Assembly (NCBI RefSeq): GCF_030463535.1
Contig: NC_132896.1
Location: 29,795,209-29,859,208 of the forward strand
DNA length: 64,000 nt
DNA from: Salminus brasiliensis
Taxonomy: Eukaryota; Chordata; Actinopteri; Characiformes; Bryconidae
Reading direction: 5' to 3'
The notes below the pieces were generated by a model, which saw only the letters and a program-made list of their open reading frames with translations, searched no databases and was not told the origin of the DNA. A program made the translations under genes and the position numbers. Below, one piece after another: positions 1 through 25,870 of the stretch (the stretch's first letter is position 1; each line of letters opens with the position of its first letter).

Positions 1-231
1 TGATGAAGAGTTTCATCTCAAATCCTCTGCATTTTCCAATTTTGTGCAACCCTTGCAATACAGAGCTGTAGTAACACTCTAAGAAAGTCTAAGATCTGTA
101 TGGTGCTGTATAAAAGTCCTGTAGTAATCTATACCAGTATTAATAGTCTTCCAGTAAGCTATAATGATCTTATAGTGTCCTGTAGTACAGTGTTTGTGTA
201 GTAATATGATCTTGTATAGTAACCTGTAGTG

Positions 232-1990
232 TTATTGTAGTGTAATCTAATGTAGTGTCCTATAGGACTGTCTTATTGGAGAATAATCTAATGTAGTGTC
301 CTGTAGGACTGTCTTATTGGAGAATAATCTAATGTAGTGTCCTGTAGGACTGTCTTATTGTAGTGTAATCTCATGTAGTGTCCTATAGGACTTTTATTGG
401 AGAATAATCTAATGTAGTGTCCTGTAGAACTGTCTTATTGGAGTATAATCTCATGTAGTGTCCTATAGGACTGTTTTATTGGAGAATAATCTAATGTAGT
501 GTCCTGTAGGACTGTCTTATTGTAGTGTAATCTAATGTATTGTCCTGTAGAACTGTTTTATGGTAGTATAATCTCAGGTTGTGTCCTGTAGGACTGTCTT
601 ATTGTAGTATGATCTAATGTAGTGTCCTGTAGGACTGTCTTATTGTAGTATAATCTAATGTAGTGTCCTGTAGGACTGTCTTATTGGAGTATAATTTCAT
701 GTCTTGTCCTCTAGAACTGTCTTATTGGCGTATAATCTCATGTAGTATCCTGTAGAACTGTCTTATTGGAGTATAATCTCATGTAGTGTCCTGTAGAACT
801 GTCTTATTGGAGTATAATCTCATGTAGTGTCCCGTAAGACTGTCCTATTGTAGTATAATTTAATGTGGTGTCCTGTAGGACTGTCTTATTGTGGTATGAT
901 CTAATTTAGTACCTGTAGGACTGTTTTATGGTAGTATAATCTCATGTTGTGTCCTGTAGGACTGTCTTATTGTAGTATGATCTAATGTAGTGTCCTGTAG
1001 GACTGTCTTATTGGAGTATAATCTAATGTAGTGTCCTGTAGAACTGTCTTATTGGAGTATAATCTCATGTAGTGTCCCGTAAGACTGTCCTATTGTAGTA
1101 TAATTTAATGTAGTGTCCTGTAGGACTGTCTTATTGTGGTATGATCTAATGTAGTACCTGTAGGACTGTTTTATGGTAGTATAATCTCATGTAGTGTCCC
1201 GTAAGACTGTCCTATTGGAGTATAATCTAATGTAGTGTCCTGTAGGACTGTCTTATTGTGGTATGATCTAATTTAGTACCTGTAGGACTGTTTTATGGTA
1301 GTATAATCTCATGTTGTGTCCTGTAGGACTGTCTTATTGTAGTATGATCTAATGTAGTGTCCTGTAGGACTGTCTTATTGGAGTATAATCTAATATAGTG
1401 TCCTGTAGGACTGTCTTATTGTAGTATAATCTCATGTAGTGTCCTGTAGGACTGTCTTATTGTAGTGTAATCTAACGTAGTGTCCTGTAGAACTGTCTTA
1501 TTGGAGTATAATCTCATGTAGTGTCCTGTAGGACTGTCTTATTGTAGTATAATCTCATGTAGTGTCTTGTAGGACTGTCTTATTGTAGTGTAATCTCTTG
1601 TAGTGTCTTGTAGTACTGTTTTATAGTGAAATAATCCCAACAAGTGTCATGTAGTGCTGTTTTATAGTAATGCAATCCCATGTAGTGTCCTGTAGTGTTA
1701 TTTCATAGTAATATGATCTTGTGTAGTGTCCTGTAGTTCACTGTTCTAGTAATATAATATTACAGTGTCATGTAGTACTGTTTTATAGTAATATGGTCTT
1801 CTGTAGTGTCCTGTAGTACTGTTTTATAGTAAGATGAGCTCATGTAGTATCCTGTAGTACTGTCTTATTGTAGTATAATCTCATGTAGTGTCCTGTAGGA
1901 TGTTTTATTGCGGTATAATCCCATGCAGTGTCCTTTAGTACAGTTTTGTAGTAATGTGCTCCCATGTAGTTTCCTGTAATAGGTTTATAA
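232..1990. repeat. 41-bp minisatellite array
   Basis: About 40 units share the core tagtgtcctgtaggactgtc followed by ttattgtagtataatctaa, with a 41-base spacing measured between copies near 251 and 292. Variants (cctgtagaactg, cccgtaagactg, ttattggagaataatc) recur in blocks, suggesting expansion of multi-unit segments. Units decay to longer, looser spacing out to about 2480. Confidence 0.95.
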
Positions 1991-2269
1991 TAATATAATC
2001 TTACACAATCCTGTAGGACTGTCTTCATTTTCAATATGTAAGCATTATAAAAGGGCAGTTTTTGAAAGAAAAGCTGCTTTACCAAATTGTTTGCACACTA
2101 GCCACAAGCTAACATGCTAGTCATTCAGATTCAGTAATGCAAAACAAATAATGTAATATGGTTTAATGAAATATGTTGAATTGTCACTATTCATCTGTAA
2201 TACTCAGGTAAAATGCAAACACAAGTAATACAGGTATAGCCAGCTATAATAATACTGTAGCATCCTGCA

Positions 2270-2480
2270 GTACATGTGCAGTGTCCTGTAGTATTGTCTT
2301 AGGGTAATCTGTAATGTGTGTAGTGTCCTGTAGAATTGTCCTATGGTCGTCTATAATAGGTAGTGTCCTGTAGAATTTTCCAGTGGTAATCTATAATATG
2401 TGTAGTGTCCTGTAGGAATGGTCTTATGGTAATCTAGAATGTGTGTAGTGTCCTGTAGTATTGTCCTATAGTCATCTGTT
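2270..2480. repeat. Degenerate tail of the minisatellite
   Basis: tagtgtcctgtag cores recur about every 60 bases with intervening ggtaatctataatgtg, a diverged outlying part of the same array. Confidence 0.7.
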
Positions 2481-3310
2481 GTACTTCTTTAGTAAGTTGT
2501 TGTCATATATTGGTCTATAATGTGATGGTGATCTGTAAAGTAACATCCTTTAGTTTTATCTGTGACACTTGTCCTGTAGTGTTGTTGCATCAATCAATAG
2601 TATGAAGTGTCCTGTCCTATACTGTAATTGTCCCAATTTAATAATACTGTAGAAGTTCCCGTAGTAGATCTTTTTTCTGTGAGTCATGAATCTCTCATGT
2701 CTGATAGAGACGTATCTTGATAGTCCACGACCATCCACTGTGTCAGATCCAACCAGAAGTGTAGCAGAGGATCCTGACATCTTGGCATGTGTAATCAAGG
2801 CTTGCGTTTTGACAGTGCCTCTTAATTCTCGCCCAGTGCAACAGAGAGCAACGTCATTTTGAATTACTGCCTGTGGGTAATAGAGGTAGAAGCAGCGTGC
2901 GACTGACCCCGTTGGTTCTTGTTGCTATGAACTAGCTAATTCAAACAGATACCACTCAACCCCCCGGGGCAGAGCAGTACGAACACAGCAGCGTTCTGAG
3001 GAAACCGTGCAGGGAGAGCGAGCTACAGCTGTTCTCACCACACCCCCCACCCCCAATTTTTGGGGGCTTTTTTTGCTTTCTCTTTTTTGGGGCTGGATTT
3101 GTTTTGAATTCAGGAAACGTGGGCCGTTATGCATAGTCTAAAGGCAAGAGAGAGCTGATCTCCATGTAACATTACTCATCCCTGTTCTCTCAGCCTTGGT
3201 TCTGCTTAGGCTACGGCTCACATTCGGCCTGACTTTAAGTGAAGCGTGGATTACAGAGGCTTACGTTATGTTGACATTTTGTTTTTCGTGTTCAAAAAAT
3301 GAACATCGAC

Positions 3311-3325
3311 GGGGGGGGGGGGGGG
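3311..3325. repeat. G15 homopolymer
   Basis: Uninterrupted run of 15 G. Confidence 0.95.
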
Positions 3326-3445
3326 AAGCAGGTCTCTTAGTTTTAACACGTTGTGGAAGATTAAGAAGTGAAGGCTCTGTATGTGTGTGTGAAGCAGCCT
3401 CCTAATCAACCGAATGAACTGTTTGTGCACAAATGTGCCTACTTA

Positions 3446-3495
<50 letters not shown>
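3446..3495. repeat. (TG)n microsatellite
   Basis: About 24 TG units. The open frames across it are repeat artefacts. Confidence 0.95.
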
Positions 3496-3497
<2 letters not shown>

Positions 3498-3859
3498 TTG
3501 CACATGCAAAGCCATAGGGAGGGAGGTGGCTGGTTTTGGGGTGTGTAGGGAACGGATGTCGAGGAAAACAGGCACGCCGTGTCTGCACATGCCAGGTAAA
3601 ATCTACCAGATGTGTGTATCTCACATGATAGCAAGAGGCGTAGGCTACCTGTGACAGCATTCATCTGCCAGGAAACGATCCTTATTCTGAGCGGTTGGAG
3701 TATTTTCAGTTCCACTTTTACCGCAATGCTTTTTTTTTTTTCTCACAGCCCGAGTGCCCTTGCTTCACCTTTTGGTCACCCGGTAATCCCCCTTTATTTG
3801 TTCCACAGTGACACAGCCGTGTCTGCATTAGCTAATAGAGGACCAAAAGTGGAGAGCAC

Positions 3860-4189
3860 TTAAAGCAACATTATGTAGCATTTTATTCTCTTAAAATAGC
3901 AGCTACTCCAGAGACTCAGAGACCTGCAATCGGGAGAATAGCATCTCTGTTGTTGCTACTCCGGGCTCGGCACGCTGCTATCTGCGCTACGTAACTTTGG
4001 TGAAGTGGGTAGGACAGAGCTCGCGACAGCTAGGAGTATTACTTTAGCTCTCTTTCAGTGACAGTTCTGCATCTCTCAGCTTGTCCAGAAATGCATGTGA
4101 GAAGTCACAAAATCACGAAATTACATTACTTGACTTCAAGTAAAGCCCAATAGCAAGAAATGCAGAATTTTCGCATATTGCTGCTTTAA
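3860..4189. mobile_element. MITE with TTAA ends, family 1
   Basis: The element runs from TTAA (3860-3863) plus AGCAACATTATGTAGC to GCATATTGCTGCT plus TTAA (4186-4189), so imperfect terminal inverted repeats are flanked by TTAA as in piggyBac-type elements. Internal cttgtccagaaa and ctgcatctctcagc recur at about 27970-28000 and near 55560. There is no coding capacity. Confidence 0.75.
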
Positions 4190-4618
4190 AGGAATGGTTT
4201 AGCAAACCATTGACTACTTTTCTCAGATGCAGTAGGTAAGCTATGAAATGTTTGGTGTCCAAAACAGCTACAAGACTAATGTTGCCAGCAAACTCTAGAC
4301 GTTTTTCTTTAACCCCTTAACACTACAAGGCTTATCACACTTTAAGGTGTATTACTTAGTAACTACAGGGACTTCTGGTGGCGCTATTCTTTTGTAGTAG
4401 AGGTTTGTAATAACAGGTGCTGCAGACTAAGAACCTAAGAACTGTTGTGAAATGTACATCATGTCAACAAGTCAACAGGACCTTAATAGAGACCTGAATA
4501 CAGTTTGAAAGAAGTGTGATGGCATATTTTATGGAAATGATTTTGGGTGGCTATTGACTGCTAGTGTTTGATAAAGAAGCTAAACGGGTTCTTCTGTGGT
4601 ATTAAACCATTCCTTTAA
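4186..4618. mobile_element. MITE with TTAA ends, family 2, abutting family 1
   Basis: AGGAATGGTTTA at 4190 is mirrored by TAAACCATTCCT ending at 4614, a perfect 12-base inverted repeat. Both ends are flanked by TTAA (4186-4189 and 4615-4618). The interior includes aaccccttaacactacaagg and gtattacttagtaactacag, which recur at 12675, 33520 (inverted) and 41510. Confidence 0.85.
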
Positions 4619-5449
4619 GATCTTATAATTAAAAAACAACGTGTCTATGGTAGTTTTGATATCATTTTTATTAGTTTCTTTTCAGAGGAAATAGCTGATT
4701 ACTAGTATGGCATTTTCTTTTTATCCAAAACTCACTACACTGTTAACAATAGTAGCCTAAAAAAAAGTGGTTTGTCGGTTCAGACACTTCATGTTGATTC
4801 ATGTGGAAACAAGCAATCCAACTAGTTTATTCATCTCAAGTGAATACTTTCATTTACCAGCGATTTGTTCCAAGTGTATGTTTGAGGTTAATAACCCAGT
4901 TGCTTGTTGCAAGTTATTAATTATTAATGTGAAAAAATGAAAAAAAAGAGATAGAGAAAGTAGCAGATAGTTTTAAAGGCTTCCAAATGTAGTAGAATGA
5001 GTAAGATGGCAATATTTAAGTGCAGTATGTGCTGTTTAATAAACATATCAAATATTGTTGCAAATAATCTGTCATATGTTAAATTTACCAACATAACTCT
5101 GATGTTCTCACACATTCCTATTATTATCACTTTAACAAGCCAAACTGCCTTCCACTGTAAGCAAAGGCATGGGTAGCACAGTACAAGCCATGCATACAGT
5201 AACTGGGCTACTACATTTTGTTGTGGTGTAGCTGTTGGTCTGCATCCGAGAAATTACTGTATTTAAACCTGCCTAAATGCACAAATTGCACAAAGATGAA
5301 AAAGAAACAGAGTCTAATTTAAGCAGACTAAAGAGTGCAGGTGTTAAAAGGTCTAGATTAGATTAATAAGATTAGTTTAGCCAAGCTGCTTAAATTGAGT
5401 TACGAAAAAGAGATTATATCGTCATTTGCTGCTTTTGTATTTGGACATA

Positions 5450-5640
5450 TTTGGACACTGAATCTGGCAGTTGTTCTTTACATGGAGTCCACATTTCATG
5501 ATGATTGGACCAATCGAAATGCTCCAAAATGAACAAAAATAAAATATTTTTACATTGACCTCCATTGAGAGTTAAAAAGACCTATTAAGGTCTTTACCTT
5601 CTCCTGTAAAGTCGCCGTTTTGGAGATACAAGGCGCAACA
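5450..5640. repeat. Dispersed repeat, 'ggaccaatagaaatgct' family
   Basis: The order is ctggcagttgttctttaca, then ggaccaatcgaaatgctcc, cattgacctccattgaga and tcctgtaaagtcgccgtt. The same order is seen in copies near 6570, 16000, 29690, 30200 and 42540. Confidence 0.75.
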
Positions 5641-5974
5641 AGATTAGCTACACCAGATCAGCCCGTGATCTGTAAGCTGCTGCCTGCTATGAATTATACC
5701 CTTCATTATGTGCCCTACAAACACCCCAAGCCAAGAGTCCATATCACTGAAACCCTGCAGACCCATCTTTTCAGTTGCTCAGTTGCAGCACGTATTTACC
5801 AGACAAAGAAAATATCCATATTTTGTTCAAGGTAGAGTACTGCTACTACTATTGACGGCAGATTCAGTGCGCACGATCACTAAGTACAGCTAATTGTGGC
5901 TAAATGGCTATAATTCATCTTTTCAATTAGGCTGTAAATCATTGTTGCATTACGTTTATATGCACAGCGCTCGT

Positions 5975-6150
5975 CTCCGCACCCCTGCAGTCTAATTAAA
6001 CCAGGTACTGTAACCATTCAGAGCTGATTTTATGTGGTTCGCTATTAAGTGATCACTTCCATAATAATGTCAGTCGGACTCCCAGAGAACGTGCATCGGC
6101 TAATGAGATGCTAATCCTAATAATGAACGGTAATTAGATGCAAATGATGT
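5975..6150. promoter_or_regulatory. Candidate conserved noncoding element with homeodomain/POU motifs
   Basis: A non-repetitive block with several TAATTA/TAATGA/CTAAT cores, a TAATCC site (6112-6117) and a perfect octamer ATGCAAAT (6138-6145) right after a TAATTAG. This density is typical of developmental enhancers. Conservation was not tested. Confidence 0.3.
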
Positions 6151-6559
6151 GTGTGATTTTTTTATATTATTTCTTTTTCTGTGAGGGTGACAGATCTTAC
6201 CTCCTTCTCCTCATTGCATGGTTTCTGTAAGTGGTGTTCTCACAATACAACAAAGCTCCTTGATACAGTAAACCGTTCACACCTAGGGAGTTTGTTTCAT
6301 GATCAGTAGCAGTTGGAGAAACACAGTCATTTAAAGATGTTGTGGTATTTATGTATTTATTCATATATTTGCTGTCATGCTAAAACCATTATTTTTGTAG
6401 ATGCGATACACAAGAACTTCCAGACCTCCATAGTGGCCTAGCGTGCCAAGTGTGGGCCACAGTTTGATTTGACCCACCAGAGCCCATTCATCCAATGAGA
6501 CAACAAACTTCATATATAACTATATAATAACTATACATTGTTGCTGTGAAACAAAAACC

Positions 6560-6690
6560 TTGCATCTTCAAGAATGGACCAATAGAAACGCTCCAAAATG
6601 AAAAACTATTAATAACAAATTAATCTTTGAAAGCTGGGGAAGGTTTTCTCCTTCTATAAATTTACCACACTGGTAAAGTAGTTTTTTTTT
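6560..6690. repeat. Dispersed repeat, 'ggaccaatagaaatgct' family
   Basis: Contains aatggaccaatagaaacgct and a diverged tail. Confidence 0.65.
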
Positions 6691-7390
6691 CATGACAGCA
6701 GTGATATAATTATAATTTTTTAATTATAATTTGTTTCTTTTTATTTATAATTGTATTTATTTATAAATGTATTTATATAATTGTTTTATTTAATAATGTT
6801 GGCTGCTAGTCATTGGGTGACAGTTACATGAGAAATAGACCAATAAAGATTAATGAGAAAGATTCTGATTTCAGTAATATTAGGGAAGTACAGTGATATG
6901 AGAATTATAGAAATAAAATGAATTAAAATAAAATTGGCCAATGTTTGATTATTTGGATGCTTTTTTATTTAAGGCATACTCTGTTGGCTAAACAGGCAAA
7001 ATGGACACATAAAACACAGTAGCTTTACCAACCATGATATAATATTAAAAATATAATATAATGAACAATAATCAAATCACATTTATTTGTATAGCGCTTT
7101 AACATTTTACAATGTAAACAAATATTGTATAGACCACTTATATAGATCAATATAATCAAAATATAAATAAATAATATATTGTTATCTGCAGAATACTTAC
7201 TTACTTATAGTATAGTCATTTTTGGACAGATGTTCAGCTCAGTATTTCATGCTGATATTTGACGGTGTATTAATGTAATGTTTATGTGAATGGTTATGGA
7301 CTACTGTTTTATTCATTTTACCACAATATCAATCCATGAATGTAATATTTCCCTGGAATGCTGATCTACGTATATTTATTCCCAAATTTA

Positions 7391-7393
7391 TAT

Positions 7394-7428
<35 letters not shown>

Positions 7429-7434
7429 TTTTAT
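7391..7434. repeat. (TTTA)n microsatellite
   Basis: About ten tetranucleotide units. Confidence 0.95.
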
Positions 7435-7639
7435 TGCCATCCCTAATTAGCATCTGTTTTGGTTAAGAATTGGATGCAGTGTGCTGTAAAAGGAAGGTAC
7501 GGAGCCTGTTCTTCAGGCTGTGCTTTTATTTTGGGAATCTTCCCTGTGAGACTAACCTTGAATTTGAATGTTTGCGTCTACCCTTGAAGCTGAGCTGTGT
7601 CAGACTTTCTTATTGAGTCGAGGTGGGGGAGCTAGCAGA

Positions 7640-7810
7640 GTCGAGCTGGTTTAAAGGCCCACCTGAGTGCCGTTTCTCAAATGACTCCTACGTTCTTGCA
7701 TTTATTACCTTCTCCTTTTATTATGCCCTGATAAGTGGCATCGCTGCCGCTCCGATTAGTTCTTAATCTGCCGTCATCTCAATTTTCAGACAACTCCTCA
7801 GCCTAGAATT
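7640..7810. promoter_or_regulatory. Candidate conserved noncoding block
   Basis: A higher-complexity, repeat-free block with ccttttattatgccctgata and ccgattagttcttaatctgc, including GATTA/TTAATC homeobox-type cores. Offered on composition only. Confidence 0.2.
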
Positions 7811-8719
7811 CAGGGAATGGGGAGTGTAGGATGGAAGTCGGTAATTTCCTTTGAGGGGATGAGGTAATTGTTGAGCTGTGATAAGGTGGGATCTGTCGAC
7901 CTTTTTCTTTCACATGTGGGCTTGAACAGAGGAGTGCTGAACAGTGCAGGCCTGGTGAGCGCCACCTATTCAGACGTGCTCCACGATGAAATCTACTGTG
8001 AACCTGATGGTGCAGTAAGAATGCAGTGGAGTTCATTGAGAGTCACTCAGTGTTATTGACATTTCAGCCTTATAAAAACATCTTAAAGCTTTTAAAATCT
8101 GTATTTATTGAATCGTTTTGAGTCAAGAGGGAGTTTTTAGGGCTGTAATTTTGATCTGTGGGGTGAGAACATAGTAGCCTCGCTTTCCAGGAGATTGCAG
8201 TGATTCATTGCACAAGCAGAATGGAATTGATTCTCCCTGTAATGGGAGAGGAGAGGCTTTAGGTCTTTACAAGTCCAGCAGTTTTAATTGAGGCTGTCAA
8301 ATGCAGATTGCGAACCCCAGAACACATACCGCAGAAACGACAGATTCAAATGCATCTCCAGTATAATTTAGTCTGACTTACTGCGTCACATTTATTTGCT
8401 AAATCCTCTGCTGATTAGTTAAAGATGAATATTGGAAGGAGGCGTCTATTCGAGCTGGGCTGAACACGAGACAGCAGGCTTTTAGCTCTGGCAGACAGTC
8501 TCAGATTGTTGGATTTGCAGACAGTTAAAGTCAGGAACAGTCAGGCTCTCACACTCTGCCTAACATGGCTGGGAAATTGCATCAGATCCAGAAATCCTAA
8601 CAGCTGGAATCTGGACAAAGGGTACCGCATCCCCTCAGCAGCTCATGCTCAGTTTACTAGTCTTTACAAGTTCAGTTCCACCTGGAAAGCTTAGCAGGTT
8701 AGCAGCATGGCACCAACAT

Positions 8720-8890
8720 GGCATCCTTTCTCCCATTACTGACACAGATGTGCAAGTGCACACACACAGCTTGTCTAGTACCGGTGGAGTGGAATTGACA
8801 ATAGAATAGGATTCCCTGCATATATAGCAGATACATATGAACCTGTTGGCACCATGCCTAATGCCAGGCATTGGCTAGAAGGGTATGGAC
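8720..8890. repeat. Partial ~500-bp MITE, 'gcctaatgccag' family
   Basis: Contains ctgacacagatgtgcaag, agaataggattccctgc and gcctaatgccaggc, matching the longer copies at 31480, 42940 and 56670. Confidence 0.7.
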
Positions 8891-9877
8891 AGTGTAATAG
8901 CAGTACACAAAATAATGTTTAAATTATGTACAAGCAGTTATAAGTAGTGTTATAAACAGTTATAAGTACTGTTATAAGCTATTATAAGTAGTGGTGCACG
9001 ATCGGTATTGGCAATAGAGAGCACTGATACCATGAAGCTTACTGACGCCTAATTTACAGTACTAATTTACCTAAATCTTCACGTAAATAATTAATAACAT
9101 TAATCAAAACTAACGAGTTACTAACAAATTTAACAAAACCTTTATCTTAGCACTTTTTGTTTCCAAGGTTGAGTTTCAGCAGCTTGTAATAAGCACTTTT
9201 TTCTAAACTGGCATTTTGGGAAACTGGAAATGTAAATTTTGAACACCAGTTAAAAGCTGTTTGGTCAAACTTAGCAAGATGATGCTTCCCTACTTATTTG
9301 CATGCATTTCTGCATTGTGGCAATTTCTATTTTTTTTTTCAGAGCTCTGAAACTTTTCAAATGTGCACTTCCTCAGCCAGTAAACACTGTTCTTTCAAAC
9401 TTATTATATCATATTCGGGATAAGATATAAAGAAATACAACCTATAAAAAGTGGAACACTAAATATTAGAATGTATAGCCGTCTGTCGAGTATTTTAGTC
9501 AGGGTTGGTATCGGTACTCTGTATCATCAGATAATTACAAATCTGGCATCTGTATCAGAAAGGAAAAATAGTTGTTATTGCATCCCTAGTTTTAAGCTTC
9601 AAATGTTTGTGTACAGCTAGTATAGCGCCATTGTTAGCATGGCAGTAGCCTAATACTGTGAATCACACAGTGTCTTATGGAAATGAGCATGATTGCACTG
9701 ATATAAACAGACCAAACCATGAAAATTAGCGACTCTAGCAGGTGTGTGTAATCTTTCATAAAGCATCGGTCACAAAATCTCTGATAGGATTTAAGTTCTA
9801 CAGCTTGGGCTACGTTAAGTTAATCAGCCCACTGTGTTTAGTTCAAGCTGTTTTTCTTGCATGGAACAGAAAAAAAG

Positions 9878-10165
9878 ACATCAGTTCAGTCTCTGGAGTT
9901 GAGAAGTCTGATGGCTTGGGGGAAGAAGCTATTGCAGAGTCTGGTCGTGTTGGACCGGATGCTGCGGTACCTTCTTCCTGATGGCAGGAGGGAGAACAGT
10001 CTGTGTGAGGGTGGGTGGAGTCATCCACAATGCTGGTTGCTTTGCGGATGCAGCGGGCGGTGTAAATGTCCATGACGAAGGGGAAAGAGACTCCGATGAT
10101 CCTCTCAGCTGTCCTCACAATGCGTTGGATTGCACAATCATCCCATCCTCTACTATTAAAAACAT
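9878..10165 (-). mobile_element. 3' remnant of a non-LTR retrotransposon, antisense
   Basis: The minus strand reads IQRIVRTAERIIGVSFPF, then DIYTARCIRKATSIVDDSTH. After one frameshift it reads FSLLPSGRRYRSIRSNTTR and SFFPQAIRLLNSRD plus stop. This is the familiar C-terminal end of fish LINE polyproteins. It ends about 80 bases before the ctbp1 exon at 10247. Confidence 0.7.
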
Positions 10166-10200
10166 CCTGCTGCATCTTCTGTGATGACTGTACCTGCTGA

Positions 10201-24667
<14,467 letters not shown>

Positions 24668-25870
24668 CCGCGCCACCCCCGGTGCTCTCCGTACCACTAG
24701 AGAACTCTCCTGGTCCTTCTTTACCCCAAAGAAGAGGAGCGGAACAGGCTCCCCGGCTCCGAACCAGCCACGAAAAAGAACCCCACAACCACGACTTTCT
24801 GTCTGAAGTAGCCGAATGCTTGAACTGAAGGTGGTGGGTTGTGCTCGTGCTCTCTGAACTCTTTCACTCCTCTCTCTCTCTCTATCTCTCTTGCTCTATC
24901 TCTCTCTCTCTCTCTCTCCTTTTCTCTTTCTCTCTCTCTGTTTTTTTCTTTAATTTTTTTAATATCTTGTGTTGAAACAACAACAATAAAAAAAAGAGAA
25001 ACTCTTGTGGATTTGAAATAAAAAAACTAAAACAAAACACGTCTCCCTAAAGCAGATCCTGCTGGTTTAGATTGTAGTCTGTCCAAAGTGCAGTGGGCGG
25101 TTTTATCTGTTTTTCTGTGTCCAATGGGTTTCATTGTTAAAAACACACGTAGTTCTGAATGTAACCTGTTTGTGTACAGTTTTTAGAATATGATCAATGG
25201 TTTGTAGAAAAGAAAAAAAAAGAAAAAAAAGAAAAACTGCATAAAGGGAGGTTCCCAGCCAACGAATAGATATTAAAAAATTATATTTGTTTTTTTTGTT
25301 TGTTGTTTTTGATTTGAAAAGCCCCGAAAGAGGCCCGTTTTGCACACCCTCTCAGGAAAATTATTTTCCCCCCCTCCCCTCCCTTTTGAATTAAACCACA
25401 TAGTGCATTGTTTTTTGTATCCATGTGTCTTTTTGTAGTCTAATTTAGTACAGTACTTTCAAAAAGTATATTCAATGTTTTTATTTTGTATTATTTTTTT
25501 TGTTTGGTTCATGTTTGTTAAATTAGCATGTAATACCTTACGTGTTTAAAGGTAAAAAAAAACAACAACTACAACAAAAAAGAAGAAAAAAAGTCGTCTT
25601 GTGAAAAGCTGGCGTCATGCTTGCCTGTTTCTGTGTGACTTGATTGTACCGTGTTTTATGAGGCAGCTCTAAGCTGCTGGGATAGTTGCAGCGCTCCATC
25701 GCCTACATAGTTTCCTTCCTGGTAAAGTGGTAGGCTAGCAATATACATACTATATATACTATGAGATATCATTATTTTTTGTTAAACAGAATCCAAAAAA
25801 GAAAATGTTTGTGACTGTATGCATTTGTATGAATTATTTTAAATGAAATAAAAGTCCAAATTAAATGACA
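24668..25870 (+). other. ctbp1: ctbp1 3'UTR with a late poly(A) signal
   Basis: About 1.2 kb of AT-rich, low-complexity DNA follows the stop with no reading frame of interest. It contains a (TC)n tract (about 24869-24950), A-rich runs and possible early AATAAA signals (24985-24990 and near 25016). The best distal AATAAA is 25847-25852, in a typical 3'-end context. The UTR end is inferred, not seen. Confidence 0.6.
25847..25852 (+). terminator. ctbp1 distal polyadenylation signal AATAAA
   Basis: A canonical hexamer about 1.2 kb after the stop. A dispersed repeat copy begins about 65 bases later, which suits the gene ending here. Confidence 0.55.

Noticed and set aside
1-2480. CRISPR-like array
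   Set aside because: Units are contiguous 41-base tandem repeats without unique spacers, in an animal genome.
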